This document shows, piece after piece, positions 32,883-45,625 of a stretch of DNA of 64,000 nucleotides. The notes under the pieces were generated by a model, which was given only the letters and a program-made list of their open reading frames with translations, was not told the origin of the DNA and ran no database searches. Within the stretch, counting starts at the first letter, position 1, and each line of letters begins with the position of its first letter. The stretch is taken from NCBI RefSeq assembly GCF_958298935.1, contig NC_084921.1, positions 46,223,001 through 46,287,000 on the forward strand, in the 5' to 3' direction. The position numbers and the translations under genes are program-made. Origin of the DNA: Phragmites australis (Eukaryota; Streptophyta; Magnoliopsida; Poales; Poaceae).

Positions 32883-34280
32883 GCTCGCGGTAAAATGGTA
32901 AAGCTTTGGAGAGAGGATGAGAGTCGAGGGAGCGAGGTTAATCGTGTCTTCCATGTAGATAATTAAGCACTGACGAATCTTACGTCAAGGAAACTACTGT
33001 GCAGAGCAAAGATGTGATCTGAATTATTTTGGCCTCATGTAGTCATGTGAAAGAGAAAAGAATACTCTTACTTACATTTTGTTAGGGGGCAACGACACAT
33101 GCATGTTTCTTCAACCTCTGCTGGCTTTTCCTAGCCGTCTAATTGCTGGACTCGGCCTACTCCGCTCGTATGGGACCATGCTTATATCTATTTCTGACAC
33201 ATTGTTAGTGGGAGAGTAGCCTCATGAGCAGCAGCGGGGCCACTTTAAAGTAGACCACACAACAGTACCTAAATTATTTTGCGAAGCACTTGAATATTGT
33301 TGTATTAGTGCACATATTTTCATATGTTCGCGTATTAAGACAAAACAGCTATGTTGACATTGAAAGATGTCACACTAAACTCTGAGTATCTCGTGTACAC
33401 AATCTAGCGAGCAGCACTCAGATACTCTGATCATGACGCTGTGTTGTCTGACCATCGTCGTCACCCACACTCGGGAGGGATCTCGTTAGAGCGTGGATGC
33501 CCGACGGTTTATCCTTAATCGTCAAGATCAAGAACATATAGCAATGTAGATTGAAAGAGAGAATATGACTATAGAAGTTAGGTAAAAGAGATAAAAACGA
33601 AAGATTGTGTTTTGATCGATTGTTTGATTTTTTTTAATCGGACATGACTCTCGCATATTTAAAGGTGGCATGTTTTAGCCATATAAAATTAGAACTCATA
33701 ATTCAAATCGAATAGGACTTACAGATATGATTCGACTTCTCTTTCGATCTTCAAACTTTTCATAACTAACATATATTTTCTAGTTAACCATGTAAACTAC
33801 TATATATCTACCCGACTATTCTTTATTACAATTTAGCTTTCATGGTTCACCGGTCACAGATACTGTTCAACGGTCGAAGTATGGTTCATCTGATCGAGTG
33901 GGGACACTGTTCACTTATCAGAGTTACTGTTCATCTAGTCGGAGTTACGGTTCTTCACTGCTTGTAGTATTATTTTTCACTGGTCATATGTACTGTTCAC
34001 TGGTCAATAAAATACTTTCAAAACCAAAATTCTTCGTAATATACCAATTTCGATCGTCAATAAGTTCTATTTGCATCCCAAAATACACATGTCACTCATC
34101 CTTAATTTGAAGAATGAGGATTTTCACTACAAGTTAGTGATGACGGTACACACCATACTGCACTAGCTATGTTAGTGTCAACTCTGTACACCATTGCGAG
34201 GATCCTGATCCGCTACTGATTCCTGTATAGCGCGATGGCTCATGAATGGGCCTATCCATGATCTCGCTGTTAAACACTAA
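32883..34280. other. Intergenic DNA with TACTGTTCA repeats
   Basis: No gene recognised. At about 33850-34010 the motif (T)ACTGTTCA(C/T) recurs five to six times at 25-35-bp spacing with GGTC/GTCG between copies. The region resembles a decayed LTR, but boundaries are not seen. Confidence 0.35.
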
Positions 34281-34785
34281 GGGGCGTTTGGTTATTCGTA
34301 TGTTTGAGCTTATCTGTACCTATGTGCTAGGCTAACTTAGTTAGGCTGAGTACGTATAGTAGTAATTTGTTTGGTTGGTTGTATATATTTAGTCTGGTTA
34401 AGAAGATATTGTGTTTGGTTACACGTATTAGTATATGTTGTATGAGATTGAAATAAAAAAACAAGTGTTAACATGATATTTATTTTATATAAATACACTA
34501 TACAGTACTTAATTTATCATAGTAAGTCTTAATTCAATTTAAAATATACTAACATGAATTAATACTTACTAATTATATACTAATATCATCATTAACTGAG
34601 CCAGACCTGCATCCAGTTAGCCTAGCTCTGATAAACGTAATTGAAATCTGATTTTCAAGAGCTAAGCTCGTACAATAATTTTGCATCCCGTAAGCCAGGC
34701 TCCAAAGATGATATAGATAGCCAAACATCTAGATGTTACATCCTATGAACCTGGTTAGAACATATACATCCAACTAAACATGTCC
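34281..34785. mobile_element. Tourist-like (PIF/Harbinger) MITE, TAA TSD
   Basis: The left end GGGGCGTTTGGTT pairs with the right end AACTAAACATGTCC. TAA flanks both sides (34278-34280, 34786-34788). Length is 505 bp, AT-rich and non-coding. The TTTGGTT / AACTAAAC terminal motif is typical of Tourist-like MITEs in grasses. Confidence 0.7.
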
Positions 34786-34788
34786 TAA

Positions 34789-36331
34789 ATCTTTCGGTAT
34801 GTACATCATGCATTGCTTTGTGTAGGTATGTAGGTTGGTTACGTGGGTTTTTAAGTTTAAGATCCAGTGTTGCTTGATGTATACTCAGTTTCATTCTTTT
34901 CAATTTCTTTATTTTGTTTCTTTTTCTTATCTAATGGCTTGGTGCATCAACATTTCACAGGGTAATATTTCATCTTGAAATAAAGATTATTTCATTAAAA
35001 AATGTACTCATTATGCCCTCCTCCTGTTAGAGAATAAATATGACAGGGCACTCCGACCGGTCCAGTGAGACCATCTGCCGTGCAACTTGGCCCTAATTCT
35101 GTTTCCGTTCCTTCAATGTTCATTAATCCCATGCGTGGTTCGTGCTCACCTCAATTGTGCAAGGCGGTTAGACCCTCCACGTGTGTGCAGGTGTGACCCG
35201 TGACACTTGGTGCTCTCGTTGGCACCACGCCCAGGGATTTACAGGTGCCCGGCTCGAACACGTACGCACTTTCTCATTGTTGCCACTTGCCAGAACCGAA
35301 AAGTGCGACATTTGTCTGCGTTGGTGACCGTGAGTTTCCGGTCGTCAGCGTGCCATGTCTTGAGCTTCCGGTGCGCTAGTGATATGCAGCCATGCAGGCG
35401 GTGGCAAGACGAAGAGCGGTAAATAACCCTTGTTGTGGACACAGGGCTCGTACGCTTTTCAGGCTACGTTTCTGCTTAAGACTTTCAGTTCAGCAGTGTC
35501 CCTGCTTACATCAGGACATTGATGAATGGGATTTTTTTCCTTGATCGACGAAGGTCCATGGTGTCATTTTTTTTCTTGTCTGGTGTATAAACCCTTGTGA
35601 TCATTTCGTGAGGTTTGTGTAACTCTTTCACTTCTAGTCAAAATTCAGATGTTCGTCTATGATATTAAGCACTAACAGGTTGGTGAAACTTAATTCTAAC
35701 ATGAGGAAATACTTCACGTTTGGTGGGTTCTCCAAACAGAAATGGATGCGGCTATTCCGAGATATATTGTATATATTTGGTGCCACTATTTGCATCGTAT
35801 CAAAAAATGTCATTTCTGAAATTAGTCACCCGGCGGAGGAGTTTATAATTTTTTTTACTAATTTCATCTTTTATGTTGAGATATACCATTAAACTGTAAT
35901 ATGATTCAGGATCCCGCAACGAATCTCTTGACTAAAAAGTGTCATTTCTCAATACGTAACAATGTATAAGTCAGCCCAAGTTGCTTCTCTGGCTATCGAC
36001 AGACGTGGTTGCGTTTGGATCGAGCCCATCATAGCATAATCTGTGCATGTGTTGCATGGCAGATCGCCCTAGTTGCACACAGAAAGCAGCCCATGTACGC
36101 CATGTAGAAAGGTCTTCACAAAGACTTATCCAGATAACTGGGCTTGACACATTACTATTCGGGGTTCCCGTCAGCCCGCCCGCCCCATGTCGTCAATTTT
36201 GTGTCGTCGTAGTCAGATCTGCCATCCATACGGTCCACCCCCCTCCTCCGTGAGCCAGCCTGATTACTTCTTGGGCCAACTACTCCAGGTTATTCTCCTC
36301 CTTCAAACTTTTTATATTTATATTTTAAAAA
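34789..36331. other. Intergenic DNA without supported gene
   Basis: Short ORFs only (longest about 77 codons), no domain. Composition is mixed. Confidence 0.4.
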
Positions 36332-37721
36332 TATCGGTGTAATAGATAAGGGGTGCCTCACAAGGCGGGTCTCACACCGCCAAATGTTTGCCAGCAGTAT
36401 GTATTTTCAAGATTGTGGTCTCATCGTGCAACCAAGGCGAGGCTCGTGCGACTAGCCCTGGTCGCAGAGCGAAATCCTACGATCTGGCCTTGCTGGTCGT
36501 AGTGCAGACATTTACCTAACCAGTTAAGTCTCATTTAATGCTGCTCACTCGAGTATTTTTCTTTCTCAGATGCTCTCTTTCGATGATGCATGATCGTGGG
36601 GCGGTGTGATGTGGCAGTATCTCGTCCTATAGCATTTAATATTGTGGGATGGCTTAACGGGTGAGCGTGACAGCATTCAATGATGTTATAGTGTGTGCAA
36701 GATGACCAGGGAGGGATGGGCATGCTTATCCTCTGTCATGATGAGCTAGGGATAGCTCAGCTTTACCAAGCGTAGGTCTATCATCTGTTTTGACACGGTC
36801 CATTTGTATGATATCTTTTCCCTTGTATATAAAGGGGTGAAGACTCAACTTGTGGGGACAGGGAAGACACTCTGCAATAAGTTCACCCAAATTAGAAAAA
36901 ATCATACAGGATGTAGGGCTATTATCCCACGGGAGACCTGGATAAATCCTTGGGTTCTTGAATCTAGTTTGATATACACCCATAAGAAGCATAGATCAAC
37001 ACACCTGTCATTCGGTATACCCCAGATTCATTGTAACGGATTATCCCCCGATAATTGGCACGCCATGTAGGGGCACATTTTTCACGTTTTTACGAGTGTT
37101 GATACTATGGTTAGGCTACCCACATCCAGATCCATGGCTGCCGCAGCATCCCGTTTCGAGGACCCCGGCCATCGGAGGTTTTCATCATCGAGTATGACCC
37201 AAATGAGCCTGGTGTGCTCCGAGCATGAGACACCGAGTCAGAGTCCGAGACCGAACAAGAAGTTTGCATGGTGGCCCATGCAGTAGGGGGCAACAGCGAC
37301 ACTCGTGTCGCGAGAACCGAAGGAGAGCCCTAGGCCGTAGGCCAAGAGGGAAACCTACTCGGCGCCAGGCATGGAGGGGGTCCTATTGTGCACCAGCAGC
37401 AACAACGCCGTCGGGAGGAACGCCCGCATGAGGAGAAGACCTTGGCGGCGTTGTGACAGCCCAAGTGGCATAAACATGTCATTAAGCATTATGTTTAATT
37501 CTTTTGAGCATTTATTAACTTGCAATTTAAATTAAACATAAATTATGAAAATCAAAGCTAATTGATGCATTGTTAAGCAACTCACAATATTGCTATGAAA
37601 CATAAGGTTGGAAACAATTTTAGAAATTGGTCCATGTTAAATGAAGAATATTGGTGATTTCCCCATATTTTTGCGAATGATTTTGAAGGCATAAAAATTA
37701 CCACAAGTTATAAAAGGTTGC

Positions 37722-39077
37722 TGTCGGAGGATGAACTCCTCAAGCAGCGGGGATCCTGAGGGACCCCCTTTGAGATTTGACCGGGGGGATGATTCTGAAT
37801 CTACCTCATATGTGAATTAAATGCGAGTGTATGAGATGTAGGTGGGACTGACGATCGACTGCTAGTGGGAGTAAATGCTCGAGGGATTTTTAGACAGGTT
37901 CGGGCGGCACGGAGTGTAATACCCTACTCTTGTGTGTATGCTATAAATGCTCTGGGAATACCTCTCTGTGGATCTCTTATGTTACAAGGTTTTCTATCTA
38001 AGTCTAGAGCTTCGGTCTTGGAGAACCTCTGCTCGGCTTCGAGCTTCGTGTGTCTTGTCTTCGTCTGTATTCAACCTTCACCTCTTCTTCTCCGGGGTGT
38101 CCACCCCCTTCTTATACCGTCGAGGAGGCTTGTCGTGCCCAGAAAGGAGGGCACGAGTCCCTATGAGCCATAAATAGAAAGCAACCATCATGGACTACAG
38201 CTCGGTGTTACAGGGGTTGAAAAGTGCGTTCCCGGCCGCTCTTGTCGCCCATTACGCACGGCTTTAGCCGTTTGCAAGAGGAGGCCCACCGGGCAGCCGC
38301 CGAACCACCCCGCATGACCGCTCGGTCAGAGCGGGCCTGACACAGCAAGGGGGCATGCGATAAGCCTCGAGCCCAGTGACGATATCTCCAAGCCGCGCAG
38401 GATGACGTGCGATGTGACCCGTCGCATTAAATGCCCCTACGCCTCCTTGACGGGCGGTGGCAGGGACTGACAACAGGCGTGGGGGGAGTGGTTGGAAGTG
38501 ACAGGCCACGCTCCCTCTTAAATGCCGCATCGGGCTTCTCACCAATTGACACCTCACTGCTGAGCCCTTGTGGGGTCCATCGGCAAGGGGCTTCTCAGGT
38601 CCTCGGGGAACCCTGGGTGCTCGGGGACTACTGTTCATAGCCCCGAGCGCCTTCTCCCGGATATGTCTCTTCTCGGTCCTCAGGGAACTCGGGTACTCGG
38701 GGACCACTGTTCATGGCCCCGAGCGCCCTCTCCCGGAACTGTGTCTTCTCGGATCCTCGGGGAACTTAGGTACTCGGGGACCACTGTTCATGGCCTCGAG
38801 CGCCCTCTCCCGGAACTGTGTCTTCTCGGGTCCTTGAGGAACTCGGGTACTCGAGGACCACTGTTCATGGTCCTGAGCGCCCTCTCCTGGAATTGTGTCT
38901 TCTCGGCTCCTCGGGGAACTAGGGTACTCGGGAACCACTATTCATGGCCCCGAGCATCCTTCCCGGAACTGGGTATTCTCGGACCTTGGGGAGATAGTCC
39001 CCGAGGGAAGGTGCCATGTAGCATTCTGCTGTTCTGGCCTCGGGACTCGGGGACCCCTGGTTTCCATGTCACCGACA
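37722..39077 (+). mobile_element. Solo LTR, family A, 1356 bp, TSD GTTGC
   Basis: Starts TGTCGGAGGATGAACTCC, ends GTGTCACCGACA, and is flanked by exact GTTGC repeats (37717-37721 and 39078-39082). No internal retroelement sequence is attached. It contains five copies of a 77-bp subrepeat at about 38600-38985. Confidence 0.9.
38600..38985 (+). repeat. 77-bp subrepeats inside the family-A LTR, five copies
   Basis: The marker TACTCGGGGACCACTGTTCA recurs at about 38618, 38694, 38771, 38848 and 38925 (spacing 76-77). Because 77 is not a multiple of 3, ORFs across it are translation artefacts. Confidence 0.9.
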
Positions 39078-42000
39078 GTTGCATGTTTGGAGAATTTTAG
39101 TTTGAAATTGGCTCAGGCATTATGGGTCAAACAAGTTAAAATGGATTCCACATGAATTATAGTTTCACACAAAAATTTTCCCACCAATTTTGGACCACAG
39201 GAAGACCTACAAATGAATTAGAAAATTGGCGGAGATATTTTCTTTAGTCGGCTACTCTTCATCGGACCCACCTTGTCATCCTCTCTTTCTCTTCCCTCTC
39301 TCAGCCTCTCAGCCGAGCTGCTTCCAGAGGGTAGCACCGACGTTGCTGACTTTGGTGGCCATGCCATGTCGTCGGAGAAGTCGGCCACGGCTGAGCCTTC
39401 GAGAGGAACCGTATGCCTTTCTTATCCCCCCTTCTTGCTGCTCTCTTCTCTCTCCCCCTCACTCTCGTTCGGCCAAGTCCAGAGCGGAGCACAAGCACGG
39501 CAGCACACCACTGTCCAAATTCATCGAAGCCCTACCGTCATTGAGCCCTCCCCCAGCCGCTAATAAGATCAAGGAGCCTCATCGAAACCTCCTTCATCAC
39601 TTCCCTGGCTTGTCCCACGTGGATCGAGCTCGGTTGCGCCGTCTTCCTCGTCTGCAGCGCACCCACTTCGCACCTCATTGTCGGCCCACTGGTCCGAAGC
39701 TCCTCTGCTCTAGCTAGCTACGCGGTGAGCTTCACCTCGCTCCCCACTACCTTTTGCCCGTGCTCTTTTGCCTGTGGCCCATCACCAGCACGTCCCTCCT
39801 CGTGCGACTATGCCCCGCCGCCCGCTAGCTCTCGCTGCCGGCTAGGCCACCGTCGGGCCCGTCGGAAACTAGCCATGCCGTTGAATCCCCATGCCTGCGT
39901 AGATGATGTGGGAGTGCTCAACCGAGTTGATTGCATCGTCATTTAGTTGTTGGTGAGCCGAACTGACCCGCCGTCGTGTTGTTTCCGCCGTGCGCCGTTG
40001 CTGCCACCCTCCGGTCATCGCCGTCGGCCGCGTGTGTGTCAGTCAGGCCCACGTGCATGTGCTGGTGCCACTAGTGCCCTTGGCCGGCCGAGCTGCGTTG
40101 CTGCTCGTCGCCAGTGATGCCAGGCCGTGCCGCCGGCACTGTGCCTCCCTACCCTCGTCGATTTTGACCCATGTCAAGCCCTTCGGGCCTGCTGTCAGCC
40201 ATCGTGGCTAGATTCTAGCTAGCGCAAAAAGGTTTTAGGGCATTTTGACCCAGATATTCCAAAAAATGCGAAATGGATTTAGTGTATAACTAGTAATTCG
40301 GCTGAAAGTCGTAAAATGCATAGAAAATAGAACATTGCTCCAAAAATTAGTGAAACCAATTTTGTTGGATTCGTATGATCATAATCTACATGATAAAAAT
40401 ACTGGGAGCTATGAAATGTGTATTTAATTTCATGGGTTAATAAAATAGGTTTGAGCTTCATTAATCCATAATTAATTATTGGTAGCTCCAAAATTGATGA
40501 AATCACTTTTGTAAATCTTGTTAATTTATGCCCTGTTCAGTAAGAATACACACAGTCGTGCTAAGCATAGTTAATTTTCTAATTAGGGCTAAGCTTTGTT
40601 TTAAGCGTAATTAATCCAGAAAATATTAAATGTTTAACAATAAGTAAAGTTAAGGGAATCATTAATGCTTTAAACTCATGTCATGAAGCATTGCACCTCC
40701 TTCATGCTTATCATTGCACGTGTTATTCTTTAAGCGAACGAAGGTCCAGAGCGTGACGCGAGTGTGATCGAGGGCGACACCGAGGCACACCACTTCTGCG
40801 AGTTCTGTTCGGTAAGTATAGGGCAAAATCCAGAACAGAAATGCAAGCATCTAAGCATACTGCACCCTTTGTTCAAATTAAATGGAGTCTAAAATTGATA
40901 AATTATTCTTTATATGTGTTTGCATGTGTTGAATCCCGTGTCAGGTTGATTTGGGTAGAACCTATATTGATGCATTGTCTCTACTTTGACTTATTGATGA
41001 ATCCTTATCCTTGTAGCCTTGATGATATAGTTGGTGTCTATCTTCAATGTTTATTCAAAGTGCTTACCAATGCTTAGGTCCTCGGTAGAAGTCGAGCGAC
41101 GGTGCTGGCGTTGTTCGCGAGCTTAGGGCTTAATCACTGTTCACAGATACAAAGATGAGGTTGAGATAGATGGTTGAGATGTGAGATTGAGGCAAGATGT
41201 GGACAGTGTTAGGGGTATCTTCTGCCCAGGAGGAGTCCTCTGGGTAGTTCGGGGGAGGAGCCCGGATGCCATAGACCGCTTGCATCGTTTAAGGTCGTCT
41301 GTCGGTACAGTTGGCTCAAGCATTTTCCGTACTCACCACATGCTGATCAAATGGTAAGGTTAGTCGATTATCATATGCCGTGCCGACACTTGCCTTATGG
41401 CTCTATGACGTGTAAGAGAAAAAGAAAAGGAGAAGCATGGTAGCGGGGAGCCAGAGGTGTCCGGGACACGCTCGTGGTAACCACGGTGCCATAGGGGCAT
41501 TGCAAGTGGGTGGTTTCGGGTATGAGAAAGGTTGACTCGAGTACCCCCTTGTGTGTACTTTCGTGAGTAGCACAAGCCGAATGGTCCTCGAGTCGTGTGG
41601 GTAAAGTTGTACCGCCATGCAAGGTGTAAGAACAATTTGAATTGCCACACTCTCGGTCATGAGCATGCTATTGTTTCATTTGTATCGATCGTTGAGTTTA
41701 CGAATGTGGGATAAGATTATGGTATGAAAGAATTGGTTGTTAGTTTGTTGATGAGATACTATGGTTCTTATACATACATGTTCAAGTTATAGTTTATAGG
41801 GTAGAAAGGTAGTTGTTTTTGAGTTAAGTATAGATGCTCACACATACGTGTCTAGGTTGCTTACCACATATGTTTTACTTAACCTTGTAGCCTACTCTTG
41901 CTAACAGCTCAATGCATAATCCTTGGAGTCGAGCTATATATATATGCTCTTAGCCACCCACCGTGGTGGTACTGGAGGGTTCACCGGTAGTGCCATGGCT

Positions 42001-42223
42001 ACACGACCTCTCCCTCTTGGTAGAGACCACCCATCGCCAGATCGTGGCAGTCGCCACCCTATCAACCATAAGGAACGATCGAGATGGTGGCCGATAGGGA
42101 TCGCAATGGGCTCCGAGGCAATTGGGAACCCGTGCTCCCTCAGTAGCACGAAGTATGCGGAGACCCCCTCCACGTCAGGATAGTCCACCTGCTGACCTGC
42201 GTGACTCGTTGTGCAACCATTAC

Positions 42224-43583
42224 TGTCGGAGGGTGAACTCCTAAAGCGGGGATCCGGAGGGACCCCCTTTGAGATTCGGCCGGGGGGATGATTCTGAATC
42301 CACTTCGTAGGTGAAATAAATGTGAGTAAATGAGATGCAGGTGGAGGTGGAATGATCGGATGCAGGAAGTAGTAAATGCTCAGGGGATTTTTAGACAGGT
42401 TCGAGCCGCACTGAGTGTAACACCCTACTCCTGTGTGTATGCTATAAATGCTCTGAGAATGTCTCTCTGAGTATCTGCTGGGTTACAAAAATATTTGTCT
42501 AGTCTAGAGCTTCGTGCTCCTTGTTATTCAGCTAATCTATGCTTCGGTGTTCGTCATCTGTTGTCTTGATCTCCGATCGGTCGAACTGAACTGAGCCGAT
42601 CTTTCTTTCTCCGGGGAGCCCGCCCTGCTTATATATCCGCCTGGGCGGTAGCGTGCCCAGAAAGGATGGCACGAGTTCCAAGGCACCATAAATGGAAAGC
42701 AACCATCATGGGCTGCTACGCGAGGTGACGGGGAGGGTTGAAAATACGCCCCTGTCCAGTCTTGTTAGTCATCATGCCATTTTTCAACAGGCACCGCAGA
42801 GAGGGCCCACCAGGTAGCCACCGAGCAGCCCGGCGTGCCCGCTCAGTCAGAGCAGGTCTGACACAGTAGGGCGGCAGGCGGGGTGCCTCGAGCTCTGCGA
42901 CGTTATCCCAAGACGCGCCGGATGACGCGCGATGGGACCCGTGCATTAAATTTCCCCACACCTCCCTGCCAGGCCGTGGCAGGGACTGACAGCAAGCGTG
43001 GGGGTAGCAGTTGGAAGTGACAGGCCACGCGCCCTCTTAAATACGGCACCGGGCGTCTCACCAGTTGACACCTCACCGTTGAGCCCTTGTGGGGACCACC
43101 GGCGAAGGACTTCTCAGGTCCTCGGGGAACCGAGTGCTCTGGGGCCACTGTTCGCAGCCCCGAGCACTCTCTCCCGGATATGCCTTTTCTTGGTCCTCGG
43201 GAAACCGAGTGCTCAGGGGCCACTGTTCATGGCCCCGAGCACTCTCTCCCGGAATTGACTGTTCGGGTACTCAGGGAACCATGTGCTCGGGGGCCACTGT
43301 TCGCGGCCCCGAGCACTCTCTCCCGGAACTTGGCTTTTCTTATCATCGGGGAACTTGGGTGCTCAGGGGCCATTGTTCGCAGTTCCGAGCACCCTCTTCC
43401 CGGCACTTGGTCTTCTTGGGTCATCGGGGAACTCGGGTACCACTGTTTATGGCCCCGAGCACCCTCTCTCCGAACTTGGTATTCTCAGACATCGAGGAGA
43501 TAACCCCCGAGGGAGGGCGCCACGTGGCACTCTGCTGTTCTGGCCTCGAGACTCGGGGACCCCCGGTTCCCGTGTCACCAACA
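42224..43583 (+). mobile_element. LTR, family A, second plus-strand copy, 1360 bp
   Basis: Starts TGTCGGAGGGTGAACTCC and ends GTGTCACCAACA, and aligns end to end with 37722-39077. The flanks ATTAC and ACTAT do not match, so it may derive from recombination between elements rather than a simple solo LTR. The subrepeat cluster lies at about 43110-43500. Confidence 0.8.
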
Positions 43584-43713
43584 ACTATCTCCACGACATA
43601 AACTAGGGCTAGAGGGCCACCTAGAAACAGAAGGACCACGCTCGATTAGAGTAGGAAAAAGGCAAGCGGCCTTGCCACTCTCTGTCCCCTCGCCGGGAGG
43701 CGTCAGACTCCTC

Positions 43714-44043
43714 TGTCCCCTCACTAGGGCCCCAAGACCATTGGCTTTCTCCCTGGATGCGCGCTTCTGCCCATCGGTGAGTGGTGCCCCATTACGGTAC
43801 GGGGTGCAACACTTTCTTAGCCTGGCTGCGAGAGGTGCGTTGGCCAGACAAGTTTCGATCGATCTTAGCCAAAAAATATGTCCCCTCACTAGGGCCCCAA
43901 GACCATTGGCTTTCTCCCTGGATGCGCGCTTCTGCCCATCGGTGAGTGGTGCCCCATTACGGTACGGGGTGCAACACTTTCTTAGCCTGGCTGCGAGAGG
44001 TACGTTGGCCAGACAAGTTTCGATCGATCCTAGCCAAAAAATA
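43714..44043 (+). repeat. 165-bp tandem duplication at the start of gag
   Basis: TGTCCCCTCACTAGGGCCCC at 43714 recurs at 43879, and the two units are nearly identical. It duplicates the gag segment just before YDSSINQEEFLQIY. The near-identity implies a recent event in an old element. Confidence 0.9.
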
Positions 44044-44881
44044 TGACAGCTCGATCAACCAGGAGGAGTTCCTGCAGATCTACACCACCATGGTACAGGC
44101 CATAAGAGGCGATGGGAAGGTCATGGCGAACTATTTTCTGACCACCCTGGCTGGTTCAGCATGATCCTAGCTTATTAACCTCCCTCGTGTATCGGGTCGC
44201 TCCTGGAAAGACTTGTGGGACTAGTTCATCGCCAACTTCCAAAGAACCTATGCCAGACCAGAGGTCGAGGATGACCTGTATCAGGTCAGGCAGCGGTATG
44301 GTGAGCCACTTAGAGACTAAATCTGGTATTTTACCGAATGCTGGAATACCATTCCAAAGATCACGGGCGAGTCTGTGGTCATACCGTTCTAAAGGATGGG
44401 GGGGGGGGGTCAGAGACCAGAAGAAGGTCAAAAGCTGGCCACCAAGGAAGTCCGGAGCACCAGTGAGCTCTCAGACAAATGCGCGTAGGCCACCGAGGCC
44501 CTAGAGTTACAGATTGGCGCAAAGCCGCAGGCGACCTCTGACCAGCCAGCCTCTTCCAAAGGGGTCGGGCGAAAGGAGAAAAAGAAAAACAAGCACAACG
44601 TGGAACTGCTTGACGTCATGGCTATCGACCAAACCGGCCAAACACGTCGAAGCTTCGAGAAGAAGGATAGGAAGAAGGGTAGAAGCTACTGCTTGATCTA
44701 CCATCTCGATGCCCATGACTTAACTGAATGCAACTTCGTGCGAGGAATCATCGACCAGGAGCTTGGAGAATGCAAACCGAGGAGCAACGATGATGGTGAG
44801 GATGGGACCAACACCGACCAGTCGGCTCTAGGCTTCCAGCATGCCGTGCACATGGTCCACCATATCTTCGGGGCGCTGTGA
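43870..44881 (+). pseudogene. Ty3/gypsy gag remnant
   Basis: Frames read WPDKFRSILAKKYDSSINQE...YTTMVQAIRGDGKVMANYF (retrotransposon gag core). After a stop at 44162-44164 come FIANFQRTYARPEVEDDL and YGEPLRD, then a Lys-rich stretch and a Cys/His motif YCLIYHLDAHDLTEC near 44690 in place of a zinc knuckle. At least three stops and a G-run frameshift near 44398-44410 interrupt it. Confidence 0.75.
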
Positions 44882-45625
44882 TGTATTCCTCTAATAGGGG
44901 GTACAAGTCGATGGTCGACGAGGTATGCGCAACCATGTCGAGCTCGAGTCCACATCTGACGAGGTTGAAGGTACCTCTCACCTTGAACCAGGTGGACCAC
45001 CCGATATACATCAAGCACCCCAGTCGCTACCTCATTATGGTTGAGCCCATATGCACAATGTGCAATTGGGGTGTGTATTGGTCGATGGAGGGAGTTCTAT
45101 TAACCTCCTCTTCGCTGATACACTAGACACACTGTAGATCCCAAGGAGTGCATTGAAACTGTCTCATCCCTTCTTTAGGATCACCCTTGGCTCTTCAGCC
45201 AAGCCGTTAGGGTGGATCGAGTTGCCTGTCACTTTCGGTTCGCCAAGCAACTTCAGGACTGAGATGATCCTGTTCAATGTGGCAGACTTCGGGACCGCAT
45301 ACAACACGATCCTGGCACGACCAATAATGGCCCAATTCATGGTCGTCACCCACTATCGTATTAGGTAATCAGAATTCCTGGTCCTAGGGGAGCCATCACC
45401 ATAGTGGGCAACCGAAAGACAGCTCTTTATTGCGACAAGAGGAGCCTCGACCTAGTCGAGCTGACTCACCGGTCGCAGCCTGGGGACGCAGGGCTGAGCG
45501 ATCTCCCAGAAAAGGTCCACATCACCATTAATCCTGTCGATCGGCTAAAGGCAATATGTTTGGACGACAACAACCCATCTAGGACAATCCTAATAGGAGC
45601 CGACCAGGACCCCAAATAGGAACTC
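44882..45625 (+). pseudogene. Gypsy aspartic protease region remnant
   Basis: At 45153-45368 the frame reads PLGWIELPVTFGSPSNFRTEMILFNV...NTILARPIMAQFMVV, the C-terminal half of the gypsy protease next to RT. The D-S/T-G active-site segment should be in the preceding part (44880-45130) but is not clearly legible. A linker reading RTILIGADQDPK follows. Confidence 0.65.

Larger units (their letters stand above)
37452..42223 (+). mobile_element. Long LTR-like insertion (Tekay-like), truncated, with nested solo LTR
   Basis: From TGTGACAGCCCAAGTGGC at 37452 the sequence is non-coding with the features of the several-kb LTRs of Tekay/Del chromoviruses, such as GTCCGGGACACGCTCGTGG near 41460 and ACTTAACCTTGTAGCC near 41880. 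The solo LTR 37722-39077 lies inside it. The 3' end could not be fixed and no TSD was found. Assignment is by family resemblance, so it is tentative. ORFs within (for example 39226-39717) have no domain. Confidence 0.4.

Noticed and set aside
39226..40211. GC-rich ORFs resembling a first exon
   Set aside because: No domain or splice pattern, and located within a probable long LTR.
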